Below, one piece after another: positions 1 through 6,932 of a DNA stretch of 12,851 nt. Each line of letters opens with the position of its first letter. Within the stretch, counting starts at the first letter, position 1. The notes below the pieces were generated by a model. The model did no database searches and was not told where the DNA came from. It worked only from the letters and a program-made list of their open reading frames with translations. Position numbers and translations under genes: made by a program. The stretch is taken from assembly GCA_002452635.1 (NCBI GenBank), contig DKEU01000150.1, positions 3,053 to 15,903 on the forward strand. The letters are read 5' to 3'. Origin of the DNA: Desulfovibrionaceae bacterium UBA6814. GTDB taxonomy: Bacteria > Desulfobacterota > Desulfovibrionia > Desulfovibrionales > Desulfovibrionaceae.

Positions 1-20
1 GCAGCCATCGCGGGATTTTC

Positions 21-46
21 AACGGTCTGCTAGGCGTCACACCGTT
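21..46 (+). promoter_or_regulatory. Inverted repeat upstream of the TRAP operon
   Basis: AACGGT (21-26) and ACCGTT (41-46) are perfect inverted 6-mers separated by 14 bases. They end 12 bases before the Shine-Dalgarno sequence AAGGAGG (59-65) of the first gene. They could be an operator half-site pair or the stem of a leader hairpin. Only 70 bases upstream are visible, so no promoter can be assigned and the repeat could be chance. Confidence 0.3.
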
Positions 47-70
47 TCGGCACCATCCAAGGAGGCGACC

Positions 71-1045
71 ATGAAACGCGTTCTTTCCCTGCTGCTCCTG
101 GCCCTGGCGTCCCTGGCCCTGGCCGCCGGCCCGTCCCTGGCCGGCCCGGCCACCCTCACCGTCACCTCCGGCCCCATGGGCGGCGACTGGTACTCCATGG
201 GCGGGGCCCTGGGCGAACTGGCCAAGGGCGTGCTGCCCGGCGCGGTGGTCACCACCACCACCGGCGGCGCCCTGGAGAACCTGCCCAAGGTCAGCGCCGG
301 CCAGGCCGACCTGGGCCTGACCATGGCCAAGCTCTACCACGAGGCCCTGGCCGGAACCGGCGCCTTCGCCGAACGCGGCAAGCAGGAGAACGTGCGGGCC
401 ATGGCCTACCTGGCCAACATCCCCATGAGCTTCTTCCTGGTGAAGGAGGGCAATCCCATCGCCTCCATCGACGAGCTCAAGGCCAAGAAGGTGGGCATGA
501 AGATCCTCACCTCCAAGAAGGGCTCCTCCCCGGCCCTGGCCGCGGAGATGATGCTGGCCAAGTACGGGATCAGCTTCGACGACATCAAGGCCTGGGGCGG
601 CTCGGTGAGCTACGTGTCCTACGCCGAGGCGGCCAACCTCATCAAGGACGGCCACGCCGACGCCTGGATCGGCCCCATGGTCTCGGCCATCGTGGAGCTG
701 ACCACCACCGAGAAGATGAAGATGCTGCCCATCTCCGAGGCCGCCCTGGACAAGCTGCGCGACGAGGACAGCTACGTGAAGACCATGCTGCCCAAGGACA
801 AGTACTACTTCGTGACCAAGGACACCCCGCACATGGCCGAGGCGGTCATCCTCATCGTGCGCAAGGACCTGGACGACGCCACGGCCGAGGCCCTGGCCAA
901 GGCCGTGCTGACCCATCCCGACTCCATCCGCAACATCCACAAGACCTACTCCGGCTTCGATCCGGCCACCGCCTGGCAGAACGTGGGCGGCCCGTTGCAT
1001 CCCGGCGTGGAGAAGGCCTACAAGGCTTTGGGATTCATGAAGTGA
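71..1045 (+). CDS. TAXI-family TRAP transporter solute-binding protein
   Basis: This is the periplasmic binding protein of a tripartite ATP-independent (TRAP) transporter; it captures a solute and hands it to the membrane subunit encoded next. The 324-residue protein opens with a Sec signal peptide (MKR, a leucine/alanine core, likely cleavage within residues 18-27). It then shows the TAXI-type N-terminal pattern: a TSGPMGGDWYSMGGALGELA stretch near residues 33-52, followed by TTGGALENLPKVSAGQADLG near 66-85, the typical region around the ligand pocket. Length fits the family (about 310-330). AAGGAGG lies 5 bases before the ATG. The stop overlaps the GTG start of the permease gene, so translation is probably coupled. 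TAXI proteins that have been characterised bind small carboxylates such as glutamate or 2-oxo acids; the ligand here is unknown. Family assignment is firm. Confidence 0.93.
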   Translation: MKRVLSLLLLALASLALAAGPSLAGPATLTVTSGPMGGDWYSMGGALGELAKGVLPGAVVTTTTGGALENLPKVSAGQADLGLTMAKLYHEALAGTGAFAERGKQENVRAMAYLANIPMSFFLVKEGNPIASIDELKAKKVGMKILTSKKGSSPALAAEMMLAKYGISFDDIKAWGGSVSYVSYAEAANLIKDGHADAWIGPMVSAIVELTTTEKMKMLPISEAALDKLRDEDSYVKTMLPKDKYYFVTKDTPHMAEAVILIVRKDLDDATAEALAKAVLTHPDSIRNIHKTYSGFDPATAWQNVGGPLHPGVEKAYKALGFMK

Positions 1046-2943
1046 GCCAAGCTCCCCCGGCGCCGCGGCGCTCCGCCTGGGACATGCTGATGTCCCTGGG
1101 GTTCATCCTCTTCGCGGGCTACCACGTGTGGACCACGGCCCTGGGCATGCCCGTGGCCTACCTGCACCGGCCCGTGCACCTGGCGTTCGCCGCGACCCTG
1201 GGATTCCTGCTCTATTCGGCCAAGGGCCAGAAGCGCTCGGACCGTGCTCCCGCCTGGGACATGGCCCTCAGCCTTCTGGCCCTGGCCGGCTTCGGCACCG
1301 CGGCCTGGATGGCCGAGCCCATCTCCGAGCGGCTGGCCATGGTGGACCCGCTGAGCGCCTGGCAGCTCTTCACCGGCGCGGCGATCATCCTCCTGGTGCT
1401 GGAGCTCATCCGCCGCACCGTGGGCTGGCTCCTGGCCGCGGTGGCCATCCTGTTCCTGGCCTACGCCTTCCTGGGGCCGCACATGCCCGGGGTCCTGGCC
1501 CACCGGGGCTTCGGCTGGAAGTCCATCGTGGACTACCAGGCCTACGGGCTGGAGGGGCTGTACTCCTCGGCCGTGGGGGTGTCCTCCACCTACATCGTGG
1601 TGTTCATCATCTTCGGCACCTTCCTGGAGATGAGCGGGGCGGGCGAGGTGCTCATGGACCTGGGCCGCGCCCTCACCGGCCGCTTCCGCGGCGGCCCGGC
1701 CAAGATCGCGGTGCTCACCAGCGCCTTCTTCGGCACCATCTCCGGCTCGGCCGCGGCCAACGTGTACGCCACGGGCAGCTTCACCATCCCGCTCATGAAG
1801 CGCACCGGCTACAGCCCGGTTTTCGCCGGCGCGGTGGAGGCCGCGGCCTCCACCGGCGGCCAGCTCATGCCGCCCATCATGGGCGCGGCGGCCTTCCTCA
1901 TGGCCGACATCCTGGGCATCCCCTACCTCAAGGTCTGCGCCGCGGCCCTCATCCCCTCGGTGCTCTACTTCTTCTCCATCCTCATGATGGTGGACTTCGA
2001 GGCCGCCAAGCTGGGCATCAAGGGCCTGCCGAAAGAAGAGTTGCCCGACCTGCGTGTCACCATGCGCCGGGCGGTGCTGCTGGCGCCCATCGTGGTGCTG
2101 GTGGGGGTCATGCTGGCCGGCTACACCCCGTTCATGGCCGCCTTCATGGCCACCTGCTCCACCCTGCTGGCCTCCTGGTGCGTGCCGGGCAAGCGCATGG
2201 GCCTGCGCCAGGTGGTGCAGGCCCTGGACACCAGCGGCCGGCGCACGGTGCTCATCGCCGTGGCCTGCGCCGGGGCCGGGCTCATCATCGGGGTGGTCAC
2301 CTTGACCGGGGTGGGCCTGAACATCTCCTCCCTGGTCATCACCGCCTCGGGGGGCAACACCGCCCTGGCCCTGGTGCTCATCATGGTGGCCTCCATCCTC
2401 ATGGGGGTGGGCACCCCCACCACCGTGGCCTACATCATCGTGGCCACCCTGGGGGTCCCGGCCCTGCAGAACCTGGGCTTCGAGGCCCTGCCCTCGCATT
2501 TCTTCGTGTTCTACTTCGGGGTGCTGTCCATGATCACCCCGCCCGTGGCCGTGGCCTCCTACGCCGCGGCCGAGGTGGCCGGCGCGGACATGATGCGCAT
2601 CGGCGTCACCGGCACCCGGCTGTGCTTCGTGGCCTTCCTGGTGCCCTTCCTGTTCATGTACGAGCCGGCCCTGCTCATGGTGGGCACGCCGGGCAAGATC
2701 ATCCTGGCCTTCGCCACCGCCCTCATCGGCTGCGTTGCCCTGGCCGGGGCCCTGGAGGGCTGGTACCTGGGCCGCATCGGCGCGGTGATGCGGATGCTGC
2801 TCTTCGCCTCGGCCCTGCTCATGATCACCCCCGGCCACCGCACCGACCTCTTCGGCTTCGCGCTCCTGGCCGGCATCACCCTGTGGCGGCGCTCGCGCCG
2901 CGCCCCGTCTTCCGCGCAATCCCCTTCCAACGGAGAAGCATAA
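1042..2943 (+). CDS. TRAP transporter fused permease (DctQM-type, TAXI-associated)
   Basis: This 633-residue inner-membrane protein combines the small four-helix subunit and the large subunit of a TRAP transporter in one chain, as is usual for TAXI systems. It uses the ion gradient to import the solute delivered by the preceding binding protein. The first roughly 160 residues hold several hydrophobic helices (DctQ-like). The rest is the DctM-like part, with conserved glycine-rich stretches such as FFGTISGSAAANVYATGSF (around 230-250) and EAAASTGGQLMPPIMGAAAF (around 265-285), then MGVGTPTTVAYII and SMITPPVAVASYAAAEVA further on. The start is a GTG inside the GTGA that ends the binding-protein gene; its Shine-Dalgarno sequence is weak (GGGA, 1030-1033), which fits translational coupling. 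A second possible start is the ATG at 1084. The stop overlaps the next ATG (TAATG). Confidence 0.93.
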   Translation: MSQAPPAPRRSAWDMLMSLGFILFAGYHVWTTALGMPVAYLHRPVHLAFAATLGFLLYSAKGQKRSDRAPAWDMALSLLALAGFGTAAWMAEPISERLAMVDPLSAWQLFTGAAIILLVLELIRRTVGWLLAAVAILFLAYAFLGPHMPGVLAHRGFGWKSIVDYQAYGLEGLYSSAVGVSSTYIVVFIIFGTFLEMSGAGEVLMDLGRALTGRFRGGPAKIAVLTSAFFGTISGSAAANVYATGSFTIPLMKRTGYSPVFAGAVEAAASTGGQLMPPIMGAAAFLMADILGIPYLKVCAAALIPSVLYFFSILMMVDFEAAKLGIKGLPKEELPDLRVTMRRAVLLAPIVVLVGVMLAGYTPFMAAFMATCSTLLASWCVPGKRMGLRQVVQALDTSGRRTVLIAVACAGAGLIIGVVTLTGVGLNISSLVITASGGNTALALVLIMVASILMGVGTPTTVAYIIVATLGVPALQNLGFEALPSHFFVFYFGVLSMITPPVAVASYAAAEVAGADMMRIGVTGTRLCFVAFLVPFLFMYEPALLMVGTPGKIILAFATALIGCVALAGALEGWYLGRIGAVMRMLLFASALLMITPGHRTDLFGFALLAGITLWRRSRRAPSSAQSPSNGEA

Positions 2944-3866
2944 TGGCCCGACTCATCTACCCTTCCGGCTCCTGGGTGGCCATCGTCACCCCCTTCGCCG
3001 CCAACGGTCAGCTCGACTTGGGCGTCATGCGCGACCTGGTGGACTTCCAGGCGGCGGGCGGCACCAGCACCCTGCTCATCATGGGCTCCACCGGCGAGCC
3101 CACCCTGCTGACCATCGACGAGCGCAAGCGCATCATCAGGGAGATGGCCGCCTACTGCAAAGGCAAGATCCACGCCTTCTTCGGCGTGACCCTGGGCTCC
3201 ACGGCCATGACCATCGACCTGGCGCGCTTTGCCCAGGAGCAGGACGCGGACGGCATCGTCATCGTGGTGCCGCCCTACCTGGCCCCGCCCCAGGACGCGG
3301 TGTTCGCCTACCTCCACGAGGTCTGCACCAGCGTGGACATCTCGGTGGGCCTGTACAACAACCCCGCCCGGGTCATCGCCAACATCGACCCGGCCACCAT
3401 CGTGCGGCTCTTCAACGCGGTGCCCAACCTGGTGGCGGACAAGGAGGCCATGCCCAGCGTGGGCCAGTTGGTCCAGGTCATCGAGGGCACCAAAGGCAAG
3501 CTCCCGGTCCTGTGCTGCGACGCCCCGGTCTACGGCCTGGTGCTGCCCACCCTGTCCCTGGGCGGCCGGGGCACGGCCAACGTCACCGGCAACGTGCACC
3601 CCCGGGCCGTGGCCGCCATGTCCAAGCCCTGGGAGTCCTGGGAGGACGTGGAGACCACCCGGCGCACCTACTACGAGATCCTGCCCCTCATGGACGCCAC
3701 CTACGCCGCGCCCAACCCGGTGGCCACCAAGGCCATGGTGCGGCTCTTGGGCTTCCCGGTGGGCTCCTGCCGCAAGCCCCTGCCCGACCCCTCCCCGCGC
3801 ATCGTCGCGGCCATGGAGGAGGTCATCGCCCGGTTCGAGCTCAAGCAGCTCTACGGCCTGAAGTAG
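2943..3866 (+). CDS. DapA/N-acetylneuraminate lyase family aldolase (class I, Schiff base)
   Basis: This is a 307-residue TIM-barrel enzyme of the dihydrodipicolinate synthase superfamily, which forms a Schiff base between a lysine and pyruvate or another 2-oxo acid. The visible family residues are GSTGE (48-52), the catalytic tyrosine in YNNPAR (Tyr138) and the Schiff-base lysine in ADKEA (Lys167). Arg143, five residues after the tyrosine, sits where E. coli DapA has the arginine that binds a second carboxylate, so a dicarboxylic substrate is plausible (inference). Context argues against lysine synthesis: it follows a TRAP transporter by TAATG overlap and precedes degradative genes. Retro-aldol cleavage giving pyruvate, as in 4-hydroxy-2-oxoglutarate aldolase of the same family, is one possibility; dehydratase activity on a sugar acid is another. 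GGAG (2932-2935) is the Shine-Dalgarno sequence. Confidence 0.9.
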   Translation: MARLIYPSGSWVAIVTPFAANGQLDLGVMRDLVDFQAAGGTSTLLIMGSTGEPTLLTIDERKRIIREMAAYCKGKIHAFFGVTLGSTAMTIDLARFAQEQDADGIVIVVPPYLAPPQDAVFAYLHEVCTSVDISVGLYNNPARVIANIDPATIVRLFNAVPNLVADKEAMPSVGQLVQVIEGTKGKLPVLCCDAPVYGLVLPTLSLGGRGTANVTGNVHPRAVAAMSKPWESWEDVETTRRTYYEILPLMDATYAAPNPVATKAMVRLLGFPVGSCRKPLPDPSPRIVAAMEEVIARFELKQLYGLK

Positions 3867-3875
3867 GAGGCCCCC

Positions 3876-4265
3876 GTGACCGTCACCCCCCTGGTCAACC
3901 CGGTCCACCTCCACCTGAAGCTGGGCCCCGGCGCGGACCTGTTCGCGTCCCTGCGCGAGTTCCTGGACGCCCAGAACCTGGAGCGGGCCTACGTGCTCTC
4001 CACCATCGGCTCCCTGCGCAAGGTGGTGGTGAACTTCCCCACGGCCATGGTGGACGAGCCCGAGGTGGGGAGCGTCACCCTGGAGGGGGCCTACGAGATC
4101 AACGGCATCTCCGGCGAGGTCTGGCGCGAGCCCGGCCGCATCCGGGTGCACCTGCACGGCTCCGTGACCCGCGAGGCCGCCACCCTGTACGGGGGCGGCC
4201 TGGGCGAGGGAGCCGTGGTCCTCAAGCTGGCCGAGATGGTGATCCTCGGCATCCCCAAGGAGTAG
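3876..4265 (+). CDS. PPC (DUF296) domain protein
   Basis: The 129-residue protein is a single PPC domain (plant and prokaryote conserved, DUF296) with nothing attached. The C-terminal part carries the family pattern IRVHLHGSVTRE (His92 and His94), followed by a glycine-rich turn (GGGLGEGAVVLKLAEMVILG) where relatives usually have GHL; here that histidine is replaced by glycine. An N-terminal HLHLKL adds His11 and His13. In plants the domain accompanies AT-hooks and mediates trimer formation; the role of stand-alone bacterial versions is unknown, and metal binding by the histidines has been proposed from structures. It starts with GTG, 5 bases after AGGAGG (3865-3870), and lies 9 bases after the aldolase gene. 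Its place in the operon suggests an accessory, perhaps substrate-sensing or enzymatic, role, but this cannot be read from the sequence. Confidence 0.83.
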   Translation: MTVTPLVNPVHLHLKLGPGADLFASLREFLDAQNLERAYVLSTIGSLRKVVVNFPTAMVDEPEVGSVTLEGAYEINGISGEVWREPGRIRVHLHGSVTREAATLYGGGLGEGAVVLKLAEMVILGIPKE

Positions 4266-4269
4266 TCCC

Positions 4270-4482
4270 ATGCCCCTGTACAGCTTCCACTGCCCGGCCT
4301 GCGGCCAGGACTTCGACCGCTTCCTGCGCCTGAGCCAGCTTGCGGACGGCGCGGCCTGCCCGGCCTGCTCCGCCCCGGTGTCCCACCCGGCCGCGGGCGG
4401 CGCGGCCCCGGCCCAGGCCCCGGCTCCGGCCCAGGAACCATCGTCCGGCTCGGGCTCCTGCCTCATCCCCCAGCGGGGCTGA
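4270..4482 (+). CDS. FmdB-family zinc ribbon protein
   Basis: This is a 70-residue protein with an N-terminal zinc ribbon: MPLYSFHCPACG gives Cys8 and Cys11, and CPACSAPV gives Cys30 and Cys33, the spacing expected of FmdB-like putative regulators. The remaining half is low-complexity alanine, proline, serine and glycine, ending in a lone Cys. FmdB-type proteins occur next to amidase, formamidase and many catabolic genes; their function is not established. The ATG follows AAGGAG (4257-4262) by 7 bases and begins 4 bases after the stop of the PPC-domain gene, so the two small genes are tightly linked and probably co-translated. Confidence 0.85.
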   Translation: MPLYSFHCPACGQDFDRFLRLSQLADGAACPACSAPVSHPAAGGAAPAQAPAPAQEPSSGSGSCLIPQRG

Positions 4483-4501
4483 GCCCCTCCCGGAGACCAC
4501 C

Positions 4502-5833
4502 ATGACCTTCGCGCTCAAAGACATCCTGCGCATGGAAGTGGCCCCGGCCCTGGGCTGCACCGAGCCGGTGGCCATCGCCCTGGCCGCGGCGGCCGCGGCC
4601 TCCCTGCTCCCTCCCGGCGACATCGCGTCCATCGAGATCTGGGTGGACCCCAACGTGTACAAGAACGGCCTGGCGGTGTGCATCCCGGGCACGCCCGGCC
4701 TGGCCGGCCTGGACACCGCCGCGGCCCTGGGCGCCCTGGACGGCGACCCGGCCCTGCGCCTGGAGGCGCTGCAGCCGGTGACCCCCGAGACGGTGAAGGC
4801 GGCCCTGCGCCTGATGGAGCAGGGCCGGGTCCGGGTGAACGTGCTGGACCAGACCGGCCTGCACGTGCGCGCCCAGGTGGCCCGGGGCGGCAGCACGGCC
4901 GAGGCGGTCATCACCGGCACCCACGACAACATCGTGCGCCTGGCCCGGGACGGCAAGCCGGTGGCGGACAGCCCGCTCCTGCGCGAGGCCGCGGCCGGGG
5001 ACAAGGGCGGCCTGGCCGAGCTGGAGGCCTGGCTGCGCCGCCTGAGCCTGGACGACCTGGTGAACCTGGCCCGCAGCGCGGACCAGGAGGACCTGGACTT
5101 CGTGGAGCAGAGCGTGCGCGCCAACATGGCCCTGGCCGAATACGGGCTCCTGCACGGCCCGGGCCTGGGCGTGGGCAAGGCCATGGAGCGCCTAGTGCGG
5201 CAGAAGCTCATGGCCAAGGACATGATCCTGGCCGCGCGCATGCTGACCTCGGCCGCGGCCGACGCCCGCATGTCCGGGGTGAAGATGACGGCCATGTCCT
5301 CGGCGGGCAGCGGCAACCACGGGCTCACCGCGGTGCTGCCCATCTGGGCGGTGAAGGACTACGTGGACTGCACCCGACGGGCGGTGCTGGAGGCGGTGTG
5401 CCTGAGCCACCTGGTCACCGGCTACGTCAAGGCCCACACCGGCCGGCTCTCGGCCCTGTGCGGCTGCTCGGTGGCGGCCGGGGCCGGGGCCGCGGCGGGC
5501 GTGACCTACCTGCTGGGCGGCGGGGTGGCGCACATGGCCGGGGCCATGAAGAACCTCATCCAGGACCTGGCCGGGGTCATCTGCGACGGGGCCAAGCTGG
5601 GCTGCGCCATGAAGCTGGCCACCGCCGCGGGCGGGGCGGTGCAGGCCGCGCTCTTCGCGTTGCAGGGCGTGGTGGTGGGCCAGGACGACGGCATCATCGG
5701 CGCGACCCTGGAGAAGACCACCGAGAACCTGGGCGCGCTCAGCACCCAGGGCATGGTGGAGACCGACCGCACCATCCTGCGCATCCTCACCGCCAAGCGG
5801 CTGAACGTGGAGCAGGAGCCCCCGGCTGCTTGA
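4502..5833 (+). CDS. Serine dehydratase alpha-like / L-cysteine desulfidase family lyase (UPF0597)
   Basis: The 443-residue protein belongs to the UPF0597 group (CdsB, YhaM/CyuA), iron-sulfur lyases that remove ammonia, and in some members sulfide, from serine- or cysteine-like amino acids to give a 2-oxo acid. Diagnostic motifs are LGCTEP near the start (Cys19), SSAGSGNHGLTA around residue 262-273, LCGCSVAAGAGAA (Cys320, Cys322) and ICDGAKLGCAMK (Cys361, Cys368). Cys19 together with the C-terminal cysteines are the expected [4Fe-4S] ligands. Length matches the family (about 435-445). The frame stays open upstream to 4340, but the ATG at 4502 has GGAG 6 bases before it and lies just after the FmdB stop, and the family conservation starts here. 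Whether the substrate is cysteine, serine or a relative is undecided. Its product could feed the aldolase or the reductase in the same operon. Confidence 0.88.
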   Translation: MTFALKDILRMEVAPALGCTEPVAIALAAAAAASLLPPGDIASIEIWVDPNVYKNGLAVCIPGTPGLAGLDTAAALGALDGDPALRLEALQPVTPETVKAALRLMEQGRVRVNVLDQTGLHVRAQVARGGSTAEAVITGTHDNIVRLARDGKPVADSPLLREAAAGDKGGLAELEAWLRRLSLDDLVNLARSADQEDLDFVEQSVRANMALAEYGLLHGPGLGVGKAMERLVRQKLMAKDMILAARMLTSAAADARMSGVKMTAMSSAGSGNHGLTAVLPIWAVKDYVDCTRRAVLEAVCLSHLVTGYVKAHTGRLSALCGCSVAAGAGAAAGVTYLLGGGVAHMAGAMKNLIQDLAGVICDGAKLGCAMKLATAAGGAVQAALFALQGVVVGQDDGIIGATLEKTTENLGALSTQGMVETDRTILRILTAKRLNVEQEPPAA

Positions 5834-5854
5834 CAGCAGGCCCGGTTCCTGCTG
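5834..5854 (+). other. Intercistronic hairpin after the desulfidase-like gene
   Basis: CAGCAGG (5834-5840) pairs perfectly with CCTGCTG (5848-5854) across a 7-base loop, starting at the first base after the stop codon. No T-run follows, so it is not a standard terminator. It may protect the 3' end of the upstream transcript or slow ribosomes. A gap of 62 bases separates the flanking genes, longer than between most genes in this operon. Confidence 0.5.
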
Positions 5855-5895
5855 CCATGGCCGGCGCCACCCCCGAGAATTCCAAGGAGACTCCC

Positions 5896-6873
5896 ATGTC
5901 CAAGCCCCTGGTGTACGTGACCCGGCAGATCCCCGACGCCGGACTGGCCAAGCTGCGCGAGCGCTGCAACGTGACCGTGAACCCCGCGGACCGGCCCCTG
6001 TCCCGGGAGGAGTTGCTGGCCGCCGTGGCCGAGGCCGACGGCGTGCTGGGCCTGCTCACGGACAAGATCGACGCGGGGTTCTTCGACGCGGCCAGGCGGC
6101 TCAAGGGCTACGCCAACTACGCCGTGGGCTTCGACAACATCGACGTGCCCGAGGCCACCCGGCGGCGCATCCCGGTGTCCAACACCCCGGACGTGCTCAC
6201 CAACGCCACGGCCGAGCTGGCCTGGACCCTGCTCCTGGCCGTGGCCCGGCGGGTGGTGGAGACCGACGCCGTCATGCGCTCCGGGACCTGGCCGGGCTGG
6301 GGGCCGCTCCAGTTCATCGGCGCGGACGTGACCGGCAAGACCTTAGGCATCGTGGGCGCGGGCCGCATCGGCACGGCCATGGCCCGCATGTCCAAGGGCT
6401 TCGCCATGCAGGTGCTCTACACCTCCCGCTCCCGCGCCAACGAGGCGCTGGAAACGGAGCTGGGCGCGCGACGGGTCGGTTTCGACGAGCTCCTGGCCCA
6501 GTCGGACTTCGTGAGCATCCACGCCCCGCTCAACCCGTCCACCAAGCACCTGTTCGACGCCGCGGCCTTTGCCAAGATGAAGCGCACGGCCGTCCTGGTG
6601 AACACCGGCCGGGGGCCGGTGGTGAAGGAGGAGGACCTGGTGGCCGCGCTGAACGCCGGGACCATCGCCGGCGCAGGGCTCGACGTGTACGAGGCCGAGC
6701 CCAGGATGGCCGCGGGCCTGGCCCAATGCAGGAACGCGGTGCTCCTGCCCCACGTGGGTTCGGCCACGGTCTCGGCCCGGGACGGCATGTCGCTCCTGGC
6801 GGCCGAGAACCTGCTGGCCATGCTGGAGGGCCGCAGGCCCCCCACCTGCCTGAACCCCGAGGTTCTCGGCTAG
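5896..6873 (+). CDS. D-2-hydroxyacid dehydrogenase (glyoxylate/hydroxypyruvate reductase type)
   Basis: This 325-residue cytoplasmic NAD(P)H-dependent enzyme interconverts a 2-oxo acid and the D-2-hydroxy acid. The nucleotide-binding motif GAGRIG is at 154-159. The catalytic set is visible: Arg239 in NTGRGPVV, Glu268 in YEAEP and His286 in LPHVGSA, with the spacings seen in human glyoxylate/hydroxypyruvate reductase. The segment YANYAVGFDNID near 73-84 resembles the substrate-binding part of glyoxylate/D-glycerate dehydrogenases more than that of phosphoglycerate dehydrogenase, and no ACT regulatory domain is present. AAGGAG (5884-5889) lies 6 bases before the ATG. In this operon it could reduce glyoxylate or hydroxypyruvate made by the lyase or aldolase; this is inference. 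The cofactor preference is not obvious: residues TSRSR after the second strand (Arg residues, no acidic residue) favour NADPH. Confidence 0.92.
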   Translation: MSKPLVYVTRQIPDAGLAKLRERCNVTVNPADRPLSREELLAAVAEADGVLGLLTDKIDAGFFDAARRLKGYANYAVGFDNIDVPEATRRRIPVSNTPDVLTNATAELAWTLLLAVARRVVETDAVMRSGTWPGWGPLQFIGADVTGKTLGIVGAGRIGTAMARMSKGFAMQVLYTSRSRANEALETELGARRVGFDELLAQSDFVSIHAPLNPSTKHLFDAAAFAKMKRTAVLVNTGRGPVVKEEDLVAALNAGTIAGAGLDVYEAEPRMAAGLAQCRNAVLLPHVGSATVSARDGMSLLAAENLLAMLEGRRPPTCLNPEVLG

Positions 6874-6880
6874 ACGACAC

Positions 6881-6914
6881 CGCGCCGGTCTCCGCCTTCA
6901 GGTCGGCCGGCGCG
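6881..6914 (+). other. Intercistronic hairpin before the AEC permease gene
   Basis: CGCGCCGG (6881-6888) pairs perfectly with CCGGCGCG (6907-6914); adding one U-G and one C-G pair gives a 10-pair stem with a 14-base loop. It starts 7 bases after the dehydrogenase stop, and the TTG start lies 18 bases beyond it. No T-run follows, so an mRNA-processing or stabilising element is more likely than a terminator. Confidence 0.5.
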
Positions 6915-6932
6915 TCCAGAGGTCCGCACCCC

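Noticed and set aside
49..62. Sigma-54 promoter upstream of the TRAP operon (GGCAC at 49)
   Set aside because: Ten bases downstream lies GG of the Shine-Dalgarno sequence, not GC, and no TTGC is present.
1018..2919. Long antisense open frame of 633 codons opposite the TRAP permease, and similar long frames at 2559-4466 and 6870-8003
   Set aside because: They are by-products of high GC content. The peptides are rich in His, Gly, Gln and Arg with no family motif, while the plus-strand frames encode clear proteins.
1128..3866. A 912-codon frame that could be read as a fusion running into the aldolase
   Set aside because: The aldolase has its own ATG at 2943 with a Shine-Dalgarno sequence; the upstream part is an out-of-frame reading of the TRAP permease gene.
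2943..3866. Assignment of the aldolase gene as dapA (lysine biosynthesis)
   Set aside because: Catalytic residues fit the superfamily only. The catabolic operon with a TRAP transporter makes a biosynthetic role unlikely.
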